Source of the DNA: Lagierella sp. | Lineage (GTDB): Bacteria; Bacillota; Clostridia; Tissierellales; Peptoniphilaceae | Reading direction: 5' to 3' | DNA length: 41,249 nt | Assembly (NCBI RefSeq): GCF_029983815.1 | Contig: NZ_JASBYU010000015.1 | Span: forward strand, 1 to 41,249 | Shown: one piece after another, positions 8,899 through 18,415 of the stretch | Layout: every line of letters begins with the position of its first letter | Numbering within the stretch: position 1 is the stretch's first letter | The notes under the pieces: generated by a model | What the model saw: only the letters and a program-made list of their open reading frames with translations | The model's database searches: none | What the model was told of the DNA's origin: nothing | Program-made: the position numbers and the translations under genes

Positions 8899-8927
8899 TA
8901 TAAAAGGAAGTCTATTTCTAGACTCCC
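8899..8927 (-). terminator. Terminator of the glycine cleavage operon
   Basis: On the minus strand GGGAGTCTA and TAGACTTCC pair (one G-T) around a GAAA loop and are followed by TTTTAT. It lies 20 nt after the lpd stop. The remaining part of the 218-nt gap up to 8728 shows no gene. Confidence 0.75.
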
Positions 8928-8946
8928 TCATTAAACTAGTATGATA

Positions 8947-10344
8947 TTACTTATTAATATTTGCAGTATGAATAGACGCTCCTAGCATTGCATGGGAAGC
9001 TTCCATAAATGTTTCTGCTAATGTTGGGTGAGCGAAAATTGTTCTATTTAAATCTTCAACTGATAGATCATTTGCCATAGCTATTGCTCCAAAGTGTACC
9101 ATATCATTAGCATGAGGTCCAAATATATGAACTCCCAAAATCTTCTTATGGTCCTTTGTAGCCAATATTTTAACAAAACCATCAGTTTCACCCATAGATA
9201 CTGCCTTACCATTTCCTGAGAATAGGAATTTAGACTTATCGTATTCTATTCCTTCTTCTTTTAATTGTTCCTCAGTTTTACCAACTTGAGCTATTTCTGG
9301 TAATGTAAATGTCGCAGCAGGAACCACTTCTTCATTTATATGTGGTTCGTTACCCATTAATGTTTCAACAAGGTTTAGACCTTGATTTGAAGCAACGTGG
9401 GCTAATTGGTTGTTGCCAGCAACACAGTCTCCAATAGCGTATATGTTTTCAACAGAAGTCTTACAGTTTTCAGTAGTAACTATTCCACCTCTATCGGTTT
9501 TTACGCCGATTTCTTCAAGGTTAAGACCTTCAGTGTAAGGAATTCTTCCTATGGCCATAAGAACCAATTCTCCTTCAACTTCAAGTTCTTTACCCTTCTT
9601 GTTAGCGGCAAAAACCTTTAAGCCATTGTCTGTCTTTTCAATCTTTTCTGCTCTATAACCCTTATGAATTTTCATTCCTTTTTGTTTAAATAAGGATTGA
9701 ATTCTCTTGGTTATTTCTCCATCACTTGCAGCAAGAACATCAGAACCTAGTACAGTTACTTCTGTACCAAAGGAGTTGTAGATAGAAGCAAATTCCATTC
9801 CAATAACTCCAGTTCCGATAACTACTAAGCTTTTTGGTAAGTAATCTAAATCAAGTAATTCTGTAGAAGTCAATACTCCTTCTAATTTAGCACCTTCAAA
9901 ACCAGGAACTAAAGCTATAGAACCAGAAGCAACTATAAAACTGTCTCCTGTAACTTCTACTTCTCCATCTTCTTTTTTAACAACAACTGTTTTTTCATCT
10001 TTGAAAGAAGCAGTACCTTGGATATATTCCAAGTTTGGATAAGAATCCACAAGGAAGTTAACTCCTTGATTCATTCTATCTGCAACATAGTCTTTTCTTT
10101 CTCTAACAGCCTTCATATCAATACTTGGATTTTCCAATTTGATACCAAAAGTTGAAGATTCTTTTACTTGATCATAAAATTCTGCTATTTTCCAAAGTGT
10201 CTTTGTTGGTATACAACCAATATTTAAGCAGGTACCACCTGCTCTTCCTTTTTCTATTAAAACAACGTCAGCACCTAGCTGAGCAGCCCTAATAGCTGCT
10301 TCATATCCGCCAGGTCCTGCGCCTATAACTACTATCTTAGGCAT
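8947..10344 (-). CDS. lpdA: Dihydrolipoyl dehydrogenase (glycine cleavage L protein)
   Basis: A FAD enzyme that reoxidises the dihydrolipoyl arm of GcvH and reduces NAD+. It has the FAD-binding GAGPGGYEAA, the redox-active disulfide in GGTCLNIGCIPTK, the NAD-binding GTGVIGMEFA, the second FAD motif YAIGDC, and the C-terminal His-Glu dyad in HPTLAETF. I chose ATG 10344 (465 aa, MPKIVV) with GGGG 8 nt upstream. It overlaps the gcvPB stop as ATGCCTAA; a start at 10359 would lie deeper inside gcvPB. Last gene of the gcv operon, ahead of a terminator. Confidence 0.95.
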   Translation of the reverse strand: MPKIVVIGAGPGGYEAAIRAAQLGADVVLIEKGRAGGTCLNIGCIPTKTLWKIAEFYDQVKESSTFGIKLENPSIDMKAVRERKDYVADRMNQGVNFLVDSYPNLEYIQGTASFKDEKTVVVKKEDGEVEVTGDSFIVASGSIALVPGFEGAKLEGVLTSTELLDLDYLPKSLVVIGTGVIGMEFASIYNSFGTEVTVLGSDVLAASDGEITKRIQSLFKQKGMKIHKGYRAEKIEKTDNGLKVFAANKKGKELEVEGELVLMAIGRIPYTEGLNLEEIGVKTDRGGIVTTENCKTSVENIYAIGDCVAGNNQLAHVASNQGLNLVETLMGNEPHINEEVVPAATFTLPEIAQVGKTEEQLKEEGIEYDKSKFLFSGNGKAVSMGETDGFVKILATKDHKKILGVHIFGPHANDMVHFGAIAMANDLSVEDLNRTIFAHPTLAETFMEASHAMLGASIHTANINK

Positions 10345-11809
10345 GTAAATCCCCTTCATATTTTAAGATTAAATCTTTTGCCGCCTTAGTCTCATCAGGT
10401 CTTCTCACAGGTGTATTGTGAGGAGCTTCCTTAAGAATTTGCGGATCTTGTTTTGCTTCTTCAGCTATTTCTAATAAAGCTTCTGTAAAACCATCTAAAG
10501 TTTGCTTTGATTCTGTTTCTGTTGGTTCAACCATAATTGCTTCAGGAACAATTAGTGGGAAGTAAACAGTAGGTGCATGGAATCCCTTATCTAGAATTCT
10601 CTTAGCAACATCTAAAGTTGTAATAGTGTGAGAATCATCTTTAATACCAGCTAATACGAATTCATGTTTGTAAATTCTATCAAGTGGTAAATTGTAAGCT
10701 CCCTTTAATCTTTGTGCAAGGTAGTTCGCATTTAGAACTGCCATAGCACTTGCATGTTTAAGTCCATCGGAACCTAAAGTTAGAATATAGGTATAAGTTC
10801 TAACCAACATTCCAAAATGGCCATAGAAGCCCTTCATTTGTCCATAAGATTTTTCCAAATCATAGTTAAGGTAGAATGAAACATCTTCTTTCTTATCTAC
10901 AACTGGAGTTGGTAAAAATTCCTTCAAGAAATCTTTAACACCAACAGGTCCTGCTCCAGGTCCTCCACCACCATGAGGTGTAGAGAATGTCTTATGAACA
11001 TTGTAATGGAATATATCAAATCCCATTCTTCCCGGTTGACTGTATCCCATAACGGCGTTCATATTAGCGCCATCGTAGTATACTAATCCACCAGCTTCAT
11101 GGATAATGTCTGTTATTGCTTTGATGTTTTCATCGTAGATACCAAGAGTATTAGGATTTGTAAGCATCAATCCTGCTGTATCGTCACCTACAATGGATTT
11201 TAATAGATCGATGTCTACCATTCCATTTGGTTTGGATTTAATCTCTATGGTTTGATATCCAGCCATCGCTGCAGTAGCAGGGTTTGTACCATGGGCAGAG
11301 TCAGGAATGATTATCTTGTTTCTATTATAATCTCCCCTACTTTCATGATATGCCTTAATTAGCATAACACCAGTAATCTCTCCATGAGCACCAGCAGCAG
11401 GTTGTAAAGTCATATAGTCCATTCCCGCTACTTCAATTAATGATTGAGCAACATTATACATAAGTTCTAGGGCACCTTGAACAGTGTCTAGTGGTTGATA
11501 TGGATGAATGTTTGCAAAACCATCCATTGCTGCTACATCTTCATTTATCTTAGGGTTGTACTTCATAGTACAAGAGCCTAAAGGATAGAATCCTGTGTCG
11601 ATACCGTAATTTTTCATGGATAATTGAGTGTAATGTCTTATGGCATCAACTTCACTGATTTCTGGGAAGTCCAATTCCTTGTCAGTTAGGTATTCTTCTG
11701 GAATATATGAAGATAGATTTTCTGTATCAAATTCAGATTCAGGAAGCATATAACCGGTTTTACCTTCTGAAGATAAGTCAAATATCAATTTGTCATAATC
11801 AACAACCAT
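10337..11809 (-). CDS. gcvPB: Glycine dehydrogenase (decarboxylating) subunit 2
   Basis: The PLP-carrying half of the split P protein, 490 aa. It decarboxylates glycine and passes the aminomethyl group to lipoyl-GcvH. The PLP-lysine region is in NVHKTFSTPHGGGGPGAG, and DSAHGTNPA, TNPNTLGIY and GANMNA are further active-site loops. The start overlaps the gcvPA stop as TAATG, with GGAGG upstream, so the two subunits are made in a coupled way. The split P protein is the form usual in Firmicutes and archaea. Confidence 0.97.
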   Translation of the reverse strand: MVVDYDKLIFDLSSEGKTGYMLPESEFDTENLSSYIPEEYLTDKELDFPEISEVDAIRHYTQLSMKNYGIDTGFYPLGSCTMKYNPKINEDVAAMDGFANIHPYQPLDTVQGALELMYNVAQSLIEVAGMDYMTLQPAAGAHGEITGVMLIKAYHESRGDYNRNKIIIPDSAHGTNPATAAMAGYQTIEIKSKPNGMVDIDLLKSIVGDDTAGLMLTNPNTLGIYDENIKAITDIIHEAGGLVYYDGANMNAVMGYSQPGRMGFDIFHYNVHKTFSTPHGGGGPGAGPVGVKDFLKEFLPTPVVDKKEDVSFYLNYDLEKSYGQMKGFYGHFGMLVRTYTYILTLGSDGLKHASAMAVLNANYLAQRLKGAYNLPLDRIYKHEFVLAGIKDDSHTITTLDVAKRILDKGFHAPTVYFPLIVPEAIMVEPTETESKQTLDGFTEALLEIAEEAKQDPQILKEAPHNTPVRRPDETKAAKDLILKYEGDLHA

Positions 11810-13161
11810 TATAATACCTCCTTCATAACTTCTACGAATTTGTCCATTTCTTCCTTAGTTCTCTTTTCTGTAACTGCAATGATTAAACCATTGCCAAGTT
11901 CAGGATTGATATTGGAAAGTTTAATTCCACCAAGAATGTCATTTTCTTCTAACTTAGATAGTACTTCATCTTCATCAGCGTCAAATCCAATGGTAAATTC
12001 TTGGAAGAATGGCTTATCAGTAAAAGTTTTAACTTTATCTAATTTTTTAAGTTCTTCAAAAAGATAGTGAGATTTCGCAATACATTGAGAAGAAACTTCT
12101 TTCATACCCTTCTTTCCTAGAAGAGACATATATACTGTTGCTGCAAGAACATTTAGCCCTTGGTTAGAACAGATATTAGAAGTAGCTCTTTCTCTCTTAA
12201 TATGTTGCTCTCTTGCAGATAGAGTCAACACCCAAGATCTCTTTCCGTCTAAATCTTCAGTTTGACCAACAATTCTGCCTGGAATCTTTCTGATAAAATC
12301 TTTTGTAAATGCTAAAAGTCCTAGGTAAGGACCACCAAAACTTAGAGGAATACCTAGTCCTTGTCCCTCTCCGACTACTACGTCAACACCCATTTCACCA
12401 GGTTTTTTCATAGTTGTCAAAGAATGAGGAGTAGTGGATTGAACGATATATCTCTTCTTTTCTTGGTGTGCTAATTCAACAAACGCAGGCATGTCTTCAA
12501 TATATCCATAGAAGTTAGGACTTTGAATTATTACAGAACCTACAGTTTTGTCAACTAGTTCTTTAGCTTTTTCTAAATCGGTTACCATGTCTTTACTTGG
12601 AATAATAACAACTTCATAGTTTCTTGCATGCGCATAGGTCTTTAAAACTTTTATCGCTTGCGGATCCACAGTTTCTGAAATTGCAATCTTATTCTTCTTA
12701 GACATATTAGCAGTCATAATTGCAGCTTCCGCTACACCTGTTTGTGAGTCATATAATGATGCATTAGAATATTCCATACCAGTTAATCTAGTCATTAATG
12801 TTTGGAATTCAAAAATATATTGAAGAGTTCCTTGACTGATTTCTGGTTGATATGGAGTATATGCAGTATAAAACTCAGATCTTCCAGTAATATGACGAAT
12901 TACTTTAGGAATATAGTGATCATAAGCTCCTCCTCCAAGGAAGCAAGCCATATCGTTTACAGTCTTATTCTTTGATGCAAGTTTGCATAGATAAGAGTAA
13001 ACCTCTCCCTCGGATTTAGCCTTTGGTAATTGTAACTCACCTTTTAGTCTCATGTCACTAGGGATATCAGAGAATAGATCCTCTAGTGATTCAGCCCCAA
13101 TGACATCCAACATTTCCCTAACATCTTCTTCAGTGTTAGGAATATATGGATATTTGGACAT
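11809..13161 (-). CDS. gcvPA: Glycine dehydrogenase (decarboxylating) subunit 1
   Basis: The non-PLP-binding half of the split P protein, 450 aa, which forms the alpha2beta2 P protein with GcvPB. Visible family features are the N-terminal YIPNTEEDVREML, the GGGAYDHYIP and YTPYQPEISQGTLQ segments, and EGQGLGIPLSFGGPYLG. AAGGAGG lies 8 nt before ATG 13161 and overlaps the end of gcvH, 3 nt away. Confidence 0.97.
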   Translation of the reverse strand: MSKYPYIPNTEEDVREMLDVIGAESLEDLFSDIPSDMRLKGELQLPKAKSEGEVYSYLCKLASKNKTVNDMACFLGGGAYDHYIPKVIRHITGRSEFYTAYTPYQPEISQGTLQYIFEFQTLMTRLTGMEYSNASLYDSQTGVAEAAIMTANMSKKNKIAISETVDPQAIKVLKTYAHARNYEVVIIPSKDMVTDLEKAKELVDKTVGSVIIQSPNFYGYIEDMPAFVELAHQEKKRYIVQSTTPHSLTTMKKPGEMGVDVVVGEGQGLGIPLSFGGPYLGLLAFTKDFIRKIPGRIVGQTEDLDGKRSWVLTLSAREQHIKRERATSNICSNQGLNVLAATVYMSLLGKKGMKEVSSQCIAKSHYLFEELKKLDKVKTFTDKPFFQEFTIGFDADEDEVLSKLEENDILGGIKLSNINPELGNGLIIAVTEKRTKEEMDKFVEVMKEVL

Positions 13162-13164
13162 AAA

Positions 13165-13545
13165 TTATGCCTCCTTAACGAATTCTTCGTATTCTGCGTC
13201 GCTCATAAGGTTATCTAATTCAGATTTGTCAGACATTTCAATTTTGCAGATCCATGCTTCGTATGGTGCCTTATTTAATAATGCAGGATCATCATCTAAT
13301 TCTTCATTAACTTCAACAACTGTTCCACTTACTGGAGACATAACTTCAGCAGCAGCCTTAACTGATTCTACAGAAGCTATTTCTTCTTCAACTTCAACTT
13401 CGTCGTCTTCATCTGGTAGGTCAACATATACGATGTCACCTAAGTTGTTTTGTGCATAGTCACAAACACCTATTTCAGCAATATCTCCATCAACCTTTAC
13501 CCATTCATGATCCTTAGTGTATAAATATCCTTTTTCTACTTTCAT
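13165..13545 (-). CDS. gcvH: Glycine cleavage system H protein
   Basis: The lipoyl shuttle protein of the complex, 126 aa. The lipoylated lysine is Lys63 in ESVKAAAE; the flanking GDIVYVDLP and SPVSGTVVEVN strands complete the lipoyl domain. AGGAGG precedes the ATG. No lipoate ligase or lipoyl synthase is seen in the window, so lipoylation depends on genes elsewhere. Confidence 0.97.
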   Translation of the reverse strand: MKVEKGYLYTKDHEWVKVDGDIAEIGVCDYAQNNLGDIVYVDLPDEDDEVEVEEEIASVESVKAAAEVMSPVSGTVVEVNEELDDDPALLNKAPYEAWICKIEMSDKSELDNLMSDAEYEEFVKEA

Positions 13546-13591
13546 TATTAAATCCTCCTATTTATTTTAATTTTTTTAAAAACTTAATTAA

Positions 13592-14683
13592 CTATTTCTT
13601 TAAAAATCTTCTACTTACAACTTTTGCCTTATTGTTCTTATTTCTAACAACAACATCAACTTCGTTGCCCATTTCTGCTTCTTCGATGTCTATCAAAGCA
13701 TTTGCCAATCTTTTATTAAGTGTTGGAGAAAGATATCCGGTAGTGATAAATCCAATTTTCTTACCGTCTTTTTCCACCTCATACCCTTGTCTTGGAGGTC
13801 TCTTATCCAAGATTTCTAGACCAACCAATTTTCTTTTTGGCCCTTCTTCTTTAACTTTTTCCATTGCAGCTTTTCCAATAAAGTCGTCTTTATCGAACTT
13901 AACTGCAAACTTCAAACCTACTTCCAATGGTGAAATGTCATCTGCCATTTCATTGCCATATAGAGGCATAGAAGCTTCAAATCTTAAAGTGTCCCTACAT
14001 CCTAGTCCGCATGGTTGAAGATCAAACTCCTTACCAGCTTCAAGGATTGCGTCCCAAACAGCTACAATTCCTTCTCTAGTAGTGTAAACTTCAAAACCGT
14101 CTTCTCCAGTATATCCAGTTCTGGATATAAGAAGTTTATGACCTTTGAACTCAATATCATCAGCAAAATGATAATATTCGATAGAATCCAAGTCATAGTC
14201 TACGACCTTTTGTAACACCTTTTGAGAATTTGGACCTTGAATTGCTATCTCTCCAACTTCGTCAGAGATATTTGTCAATTCAACATCAAAATCTTTGGCA
14301 ATTGGGCTTAAATGATCCCAATCCTTTTGAGTATTAGCAGCATTTGGTACAAGTAAGAAATGTTCATCATTATACTTATAAACCAATAGGTCATCAATAA
14401 TTCCACCTTGTTCATTTCCAATTAAGGTGTAAGTTATTTGAAAGTCATCAGCTTTAGAAAAATCGTTAGTGAACACATAGTTTAAAAACTTAAGTGCGTC
14501 TTTTCCCTTTACTTCGAACTCTCCCATATGGGAAACATCGAAAATACCAACGTTTTCTCTTACTGCCTTGTGTTCTTCCTTAAGACCTACATAGTCTACT
14601 GGTAACATCCAGCCAGCATAATCAACAACATTGCCACCAAGCTCAACATGTTTGTCATAAAGTGGTGTCTTTTTTGCGCTCAT
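13592..14683 (-). CDS. gcvT: Aminomethyltransferase (glycine cleavage T protein)
   Basis: It transfers the methylene group from aminomethyl-lipoyl-GcvH to tetrahydrofolate, releasing ammonia. Recognised by LYDKHVELGG, the FDVSHMGEFEVKG segment, RTGYTGEDGFEVY and the conserved LGCRDTLRFEASMPLYG. I chose ATG 14683 (363 aa) because AGGAGG lies 6 nt upstream. The reading that begins at 14758 adds 25 residues without family similarity and starts upstream of the predicted promoter's transcription start. First gene of the operon. Confidence 0.96.
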   Translation of the reverse strand: MSAKKTPLYDKHVELGGNVVDYAGWMLPVDYVGLKEEHKAVRENVGIFDVSHMGEFEVKGKDALKFLNYVFTNDFSKADDFQITYTLIGNEQGGIIDDLLVYKYNDEHFLLVPNAANTQKDWDHLSPIAKDFDVELTNISDEVGEIAIQGPNSQKVLQKVVDYDLDSIEYYHFADDIEFKGHKLLISRTGYTGEDGFEVYTTREGIVAVWDAILEAGKEFDLQPCGLGCRDTLRFEASMPLYGNEMADDISPLEVGLKFAVKFDKDDFIGKAAMEKVKEEGPKRKLVGLEILDKRPPRQGYEVEKDGKKIGFITTGYLSPTLNKRLANALIDIEEAEMGNEVDVVVRNKNNKAKVVSRRFLKK

Positions 14684-14740
14684 TATATTCCTCCTTAAGA
14701 ATAGCATTTTTACCAAATTACAGAAACTACCCTCGTATTG

Positions 14741-14769
14741 ATTATAGGTTAAAATCAAAATTTTTACAA
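14741..14769 (-). promoter_or_regulatory. Promoter of the gcvT-H-PA-PB-lpd operon
   Basis: Minus strand -35 TTGTAA (14769-14764), 17-nt spacer, perfect -10 TATAAT (14746-14741). Transcription would begin near 14734, leaving a leader of about 50 nt before gcvT. That leader is too short for a glycine riboswitch. Confidence 0.7.
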
Positions 14770-14854
14770 CTTAAAGGGATAAATTATCTCCCATTATTTT
14801 AAGTATTTAAATTAGTAAAGAGTTAAGTTTCCATGATGTATACTTTATACCCAA

Positions 14855-16135
14855 TCATTTCCGCTTAACTCTCGTATTAAATATAATTTCGACAATAAAG
14901 TTGTCCTCTTCAATTTTAACTTGAAAATCCCCATTTAACAGTTCGATTGATGCCTTTGCAATGTATAAACCAAGGCCGGATCCCTCAATGTCCCCTGGCT
15001 TATCCACCCTGGTAAATCTATTTAAAAGATTTGACGCTTCTAAATCGTGTGTGATAGAGGACTTATTACTAACACGAATTACAAGTTCAGACTTTCCTTT
15101 TATTATGTCAACATTGACCGTTGTCTGTTCCTGTGCATATTTTACGATATTTGAAAAAACATTTTCAAAAACCCTATTTAACCTATTCGCATCTAGCCTA
15201 ATAAATATATTGTCACTAAAGCTATTGTATTGTAACTCTAGACCTCTGTCGACAAAGTCCTTGTCAAATTGCCCATAGGTTTGTAGCATTAGCTCATTTA
15301 ATTCAACAATCTGCATATCTAAGTCAATTGCACCAGATCCTGCTTTAGATGCCTCTATAAGATTGATGATCATGGATTTTAGCCTTGTAGCATTATAACT
15401 TAGAGTTTCTAAATACCTCGAACGTTGCTCAGGAGTTTTAGCCCTCTTAACCAAGTCCACATAGTTTATTATCGATGTCAAAGGCGTTTTTATATCATGA
15501 CTTACTCCAGTAATTAGCTCAGTTTTTAACTTTTCACTCTTATACTCTGCATCTATGGATTTTTTCATTGTACTATAGAGATTGTCTATTAAAAAAATGG
15601 AGTTTTTAAAAGTTGGGTCATTAATATATATCTTTTCGTATTCCCCATTATATAAGGCTTCAATCTTTCTATTGAGAAGCACCTTGCCAAGATAGTTCTT
15701 TAAAATGGAAATACTGATTCTATAGACCAACACTCCCATAAATATAATCCCAATAGGGTCGTCATTTTCTTGCAAAATATATAAAAACAAAGCTGCAAGT
15801 AATCCAACCAAAATAAGAGCTTCAAAATAAACCTTGAAGTATTTGAGTTTAAATCCATAGATTAAATCCACCAATAAAAAAGCATGAATCCCATATCTTT
15901 TAATGGTTTGGACAATTTTATAAATACATAGAAAGGCAGCATATAAAATAAATCCATAAATAAATGCCCCATAATAAAATCCTGTGATGGCCATAAAAAA
16001 TCTAAGGATCAGATATTGACTACCTATGTGGATGGCTACAGGTAAAAACTGCTCTTCTATATAACCATCGATATTCAAGAACAGCTGAATATAATAATTT
16101 ATTATCCTCTTGAAAAAATTTTCTCTTTTAGTCAT
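14855..16135 (-). CDS. Sensor histidine kinase
   Basis: A membrane sensor kinase of 426 aa. The N-terminal half has several hydrophobic segments (about 40-78, 100-121 and 127-147) with very short loops and no large extracellular domain, so it is probably an intramembrane-sensing type. A HisKA domain follows with the phospho-accepting His213 in GVSHDIKTPLTS. The HATPase has an N box (NRVFENVFSNIVKYA) and the G box GSGLGLYIAK. AGGAAAAT precedes ATG 16135, 6 nt after the response regulator. It resembles VanS-like kinases of cell-envelope systems, but the signal is unknown. Confidence 0.9.
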   Translation of the reverse strand: MTKRENFFKRIINYYIQLFLNIDGYIEEQFLPVAIHIGSQYLILRFFMAITGFYYGAFIYGFILYAAFLCIYKIVQTIKRYGIHAFLLVDLIYGFKLKYFKVYFEALILVGLLAALFLYILQENDDPIGIIFMGVLVYRISISILKNYLGKVLLNRKIEALYNGEYEKIYINDPTFKNSIFLIDNLYSTMKKSIDAEYKSEKLKTELITGVSHDIKTPLTSIINYVDLVKRAKTPEQRSRYLETLSYNATRLKSMIINLIEASKAGSGAIDLDMQIVELNELMLQTYGQFDKDFVDRGLELQYNSFSDNIFIRLDANRLNRVFENVFSNIVKYAQEQTTVNVDIIKGKSELVIRVSNKSSITHDLEASNLLNRFTRVDKPGDIEGSGLGLYIAKASIELLNGDFQVKIEEDNFIVEIIFNTRVKRK

Positions 16136-16141
16136 ATTTTC

Positions 16142-16834
16142 CTATTCTATCTTATAACCCATTCCGTACACAGATTTTAGATGATCCGGTTTTTTTGAGT
16201 CGATCTCAATCTTATCCCTAAGTCTAGAAATATGTACAGAAACCACCTTTTTTACATCGTAGGGTGGCGAATCCCATACTATTTCATATATCTCTTCAGA
16301 ATTGAAAACTCTACCTTTATTGGAAATGAGTAAATAGAGTATTCCATACTCATAGGGAGTAATAGAGATTTGTTCTCCATCGATAAGAACTTGTTTTTTA
16401 GTATTATTTAAACGAATTCTTCCAGCAGTGTAAATCTCTTGATCCATAGAATTGCTGAAATTTTTTTGAAGTTCAACCCTTCTAAGTGCAGACTTTACTC
16501 TAGCTAATAGTTCCACTGAATCAAAGGGTTTAGTAATGTAGTCATCGGCACCACTTTCCAAACCCCCAACCTTATCCTCCAATTCACCTTTAGCTGATAA
16601 AATCAAAATAGGAACCGTCGAAATCTCCCTAACCCTTCTAGTTAGCTCTATCCCATCCATTATGGGCATCATCACATCTACTAAAATAAGGTCATAAAAA
16701 TTATCTTCTTTAATCAAATCTAAAGCCTCTTTGCCGTTATAGGCTTTATAGACATTGTATCCACTTTCTTCTAGATAAAACTCAATGGCTTCAACAATGT
16801 TTTTTTCATCATCACAAACCAAAATATTATACAT
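16142..16834 (-). CDS. OmpR/PhoB-family response regulator
   Basis: Receiver domain with CDDE near the N-terminus, the phospho-accepting Asp53 in LVDVMMP, and the conserved Lys in DYITKPFD. It is followed by a winged-helix DNA-binding domain (TPYEYGILYLL and VSVHISRLRDKIE, ending SVYGMGYKIE). I chose ATG 16834 (230 aa) with AAGGTG upstream over GTG 16843. It forms a two-gene operon with the kinase. A TATAAT hexamer at 16857-16852 is a likely -10, though its -35 is poor. No target genes can be named. Confidence 0.92.
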   Translation of the reverse strand: MYNILVCDDEKNIVEAIEFYLEESGYNVYKAYNGKEALDLIKEDNFYDLILVDVMMPIMDGIELTRRVREISTVPILILSAKGELEDKVGGLESGADDYITKPFDSVELLARVKSALRRVELQKNFSNSMDQEIYTAGRIRLNNTKKQVLIDGEQISITPYEYGILYLLISNKGRVFNSEEIYEIVWDSPPYDVKKVVSVHISRLRDKIEIDSKKPDHLKSVYGMGYKIE

Positions 16835-16912
16835 CTTTATCACCTTAATCTATTATATCAAGCTTTTAGATAAATAAACTTGTTAATTATTACAAAAAAT
16901 CAACAATTTTTA

Positions 16913-17839
16913 TTAAAGACCTTCTGCAATCTCATGAATTTTTTTTAGCCTATGGTTAACTCCAGACTTGCCAACGGGAGGGTCTAACCTTTCTCCTAGC
17001 TGCTTTAAGGAATCTTCAGGATATTCAAGCCTTGCTACGGCAATTTCCCTTAAACTCTCGTTTAAATAGTCTAGCCCCTTTATATTCATAATCTTTTCAA
17101 TATCCTCAACATGTCTAATAGAGGCCTCAATGGTTTTATCCATATTGGCGGATTCAAAGTTCATTACTCTATTGACATTGTTTTTTATCTCCTTAAAAAC
17201 CCTGATGTCTTCAAATTTAAACATACTTTGAAAGGCACCGATTAGAGAAAGAAAGTCCGCTATTGATTCTCCCTCTTTTAAATAGATAAAAAAGTCGTCT
17301 TTTCTACTGGCTATTTTTGCTTCAATATTAAAATTTTTTAAAAGTTTATACAAATCCTTTGCATATTCTTCATCACCGGCTATCAATTCAAGATGGTATC
17401 CTTTTTCAGGATTTGTAACAGATCCTGCTCCTAGGAAACTACCTAAAATATATGATTTTTTGAGGTTGTCTTTTCTCAAAATTTCCTTTGGAATTCTAGT
17501 AACAGAAATAGCAAATGGGTCACTGCTAAGCTTTATATCGGATAAAAGTCTATGGGCATAGGGCTCATCCACATAGACTTTATATAAATTATTTTTTCTA
17601 AAGGTGTTGCCCCTAACAACTTCAATTACGCATTCATAGTTGTAAATCTTTTTAATATTTATAAATATCCGCCTTGCAATAGCATTTGTTTCCGTTGAGA
17701 ATTGTACTCTGATATTTGACAAATTCGAAAGAAGCGAGCCATTTACTCTATAAAGTCCCGCAAGTTCTGCAATGGCTTCTTCTTTAGAATCTATCAACTG
17801 TCTAGATATCTCGTTCTTAACATCTGTTGAAAATGACAA
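16913..17839 (-). CDS. whiA: DNA-binding protein WhiA
   Basis: A 308-aa WhiA protein: an N-terminal LAGLIDADG-like domain with residues such as YILGSFLGAGSVTNPEKGYHLE, then a C-terminal helix-turn-helix (ARLEYPEDSLKQLGERL, PPVGKSGVNHRLKKI). In Actinobacteria it controls sporulation septation; in Firmicutes it influences division and chromosome segregation without a clear regulon. The start is TTG at 17839 with AAAGGG upstream, directly after the Nudix stop. It sits in the usual Nudix-rapZ-yvcK-whiA neighbourhood, here split by an inserted serine hydrolase. Confidence 0.95.
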   Translation of the reverse strand: MSFSTDVKNEISRQLIDSKEEAIAELAGLYRVNGSLLSNLSNIRVQFSTETNAIARRIFINIKKIYNYECVIEVVRGNTFRKNNLYKVYVDEPYAHRLLSDIKLSSDPFAISVTRIPKEILRKDNLKKSYILGSFLGAGSVTNPEKGYHLELIAGDEEYAKDLYKLLKNFNIEAKIASRKDDFFIYLKEGESIADFLSLIGAFQSMFKFEDIRVFKEIKNNVNRVMNFESANMDKTIEASIRHVEDIEKIMNIKGLDYLNESLREIAVARLEYPEDSLKQLGERLDPPVGKSGVNHRLKKIHEIAEGL

Positions 17840-17841
17840 GA

Positions 17842-18255
17842 CTATCCCTTTCTTTCGTCCTTATAAAATTCTTTTACCTTGCGGATCATATTCTTCTCCG
17901 CATTATGTCTAACTAATTTAATAGCTTTATCAAAGGGCATAAAAACCGCTTCTGCAAATCCTTCCTCCCTTTGAGGAATCAATTTTTGAGTCTCTGTAGT
18001 CATATAATAGTAATGAACTGTCTTTTGAACTTTTTCTCCAGTAATATGACGATACCAATATTTGACAAATCCAATATATCTTATTATCTCGCCATCTACA
18101 CCGGATTCTTCCTTGACTTCTCTAAGAGCAGCCTGTTCCTTTGTTTCCCCTTTCTCTAAACGACCTTTTGGAAGGACCCAATCTCCACGGAATTTTCTTA
18201 AAACGACAACTTTACCATTACGGACAATTACTCCGCCGCCACTTATCTCTTCCAT
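17842..18255 (-). CDS. Nudix hydrolase
   Basis: A 137-aa Nudix protein hydrolysing a nucleoside diphosphate linked to another group. The Nudix box GX5EX7REUXEEXGU is complete: GRLEKGETKEQAALREVKEESG (residues about 32-53; shown in part as GETKEQAALREVKEESG). Start ATG 18255 has AAGGAGG upstream. It precedes whiA with a 2-nt gap and corresponds in position to YvcI of Bacillus. The physiological substrate is unknown. Confidence 0.92.
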   Translation of the reverse strand: MEEISGGGVIVRNGKVVVLRKFRGDWVLPKGRLEKGETKEQAALREVKEESGVDGEIIRYIGFVKYWYRHITGEKVQKTVHYYYMTTETQKLIPQREEGFAEAVFMPFDKAIKLVRHNAEKNMIRKVKEFYKDERKG

Positions 18256-18368
18256 GCAATCCTCCTTAAATTTAATAAACTATTATTTATTATACCACGT
18301 TCAAGGTTTTAATATAATTGTTAACCCCTTGTCCTTATTAAGTATTCTAATAAATATTTCAAAGGGTT

Positions 18369-18396
18369 TTGTTATTAAACCTAGCTATGATAAAAT
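18369..18396 (+). promoter_or_regulatory. Promoter of the serine hydrolase gene
   Basis: -35 TTGTTA (18369-18374), 16-nt spacer, -10 TAAAAT (18391-18396). Transcription would start near 18403, just upstream of the AAGGTG ribosome binding site. Confidence 0.5.
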
Positions 18397-18415
18397 TTAA
18401 TAAGGTGATAACTAG

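Noticed and set aside
14684..14854. Glycine riboswitch before gcvT
   Set aside because: I saw none of the usual conserved core blocks, and the predicted promoter leaves only about 50 nt of leader.
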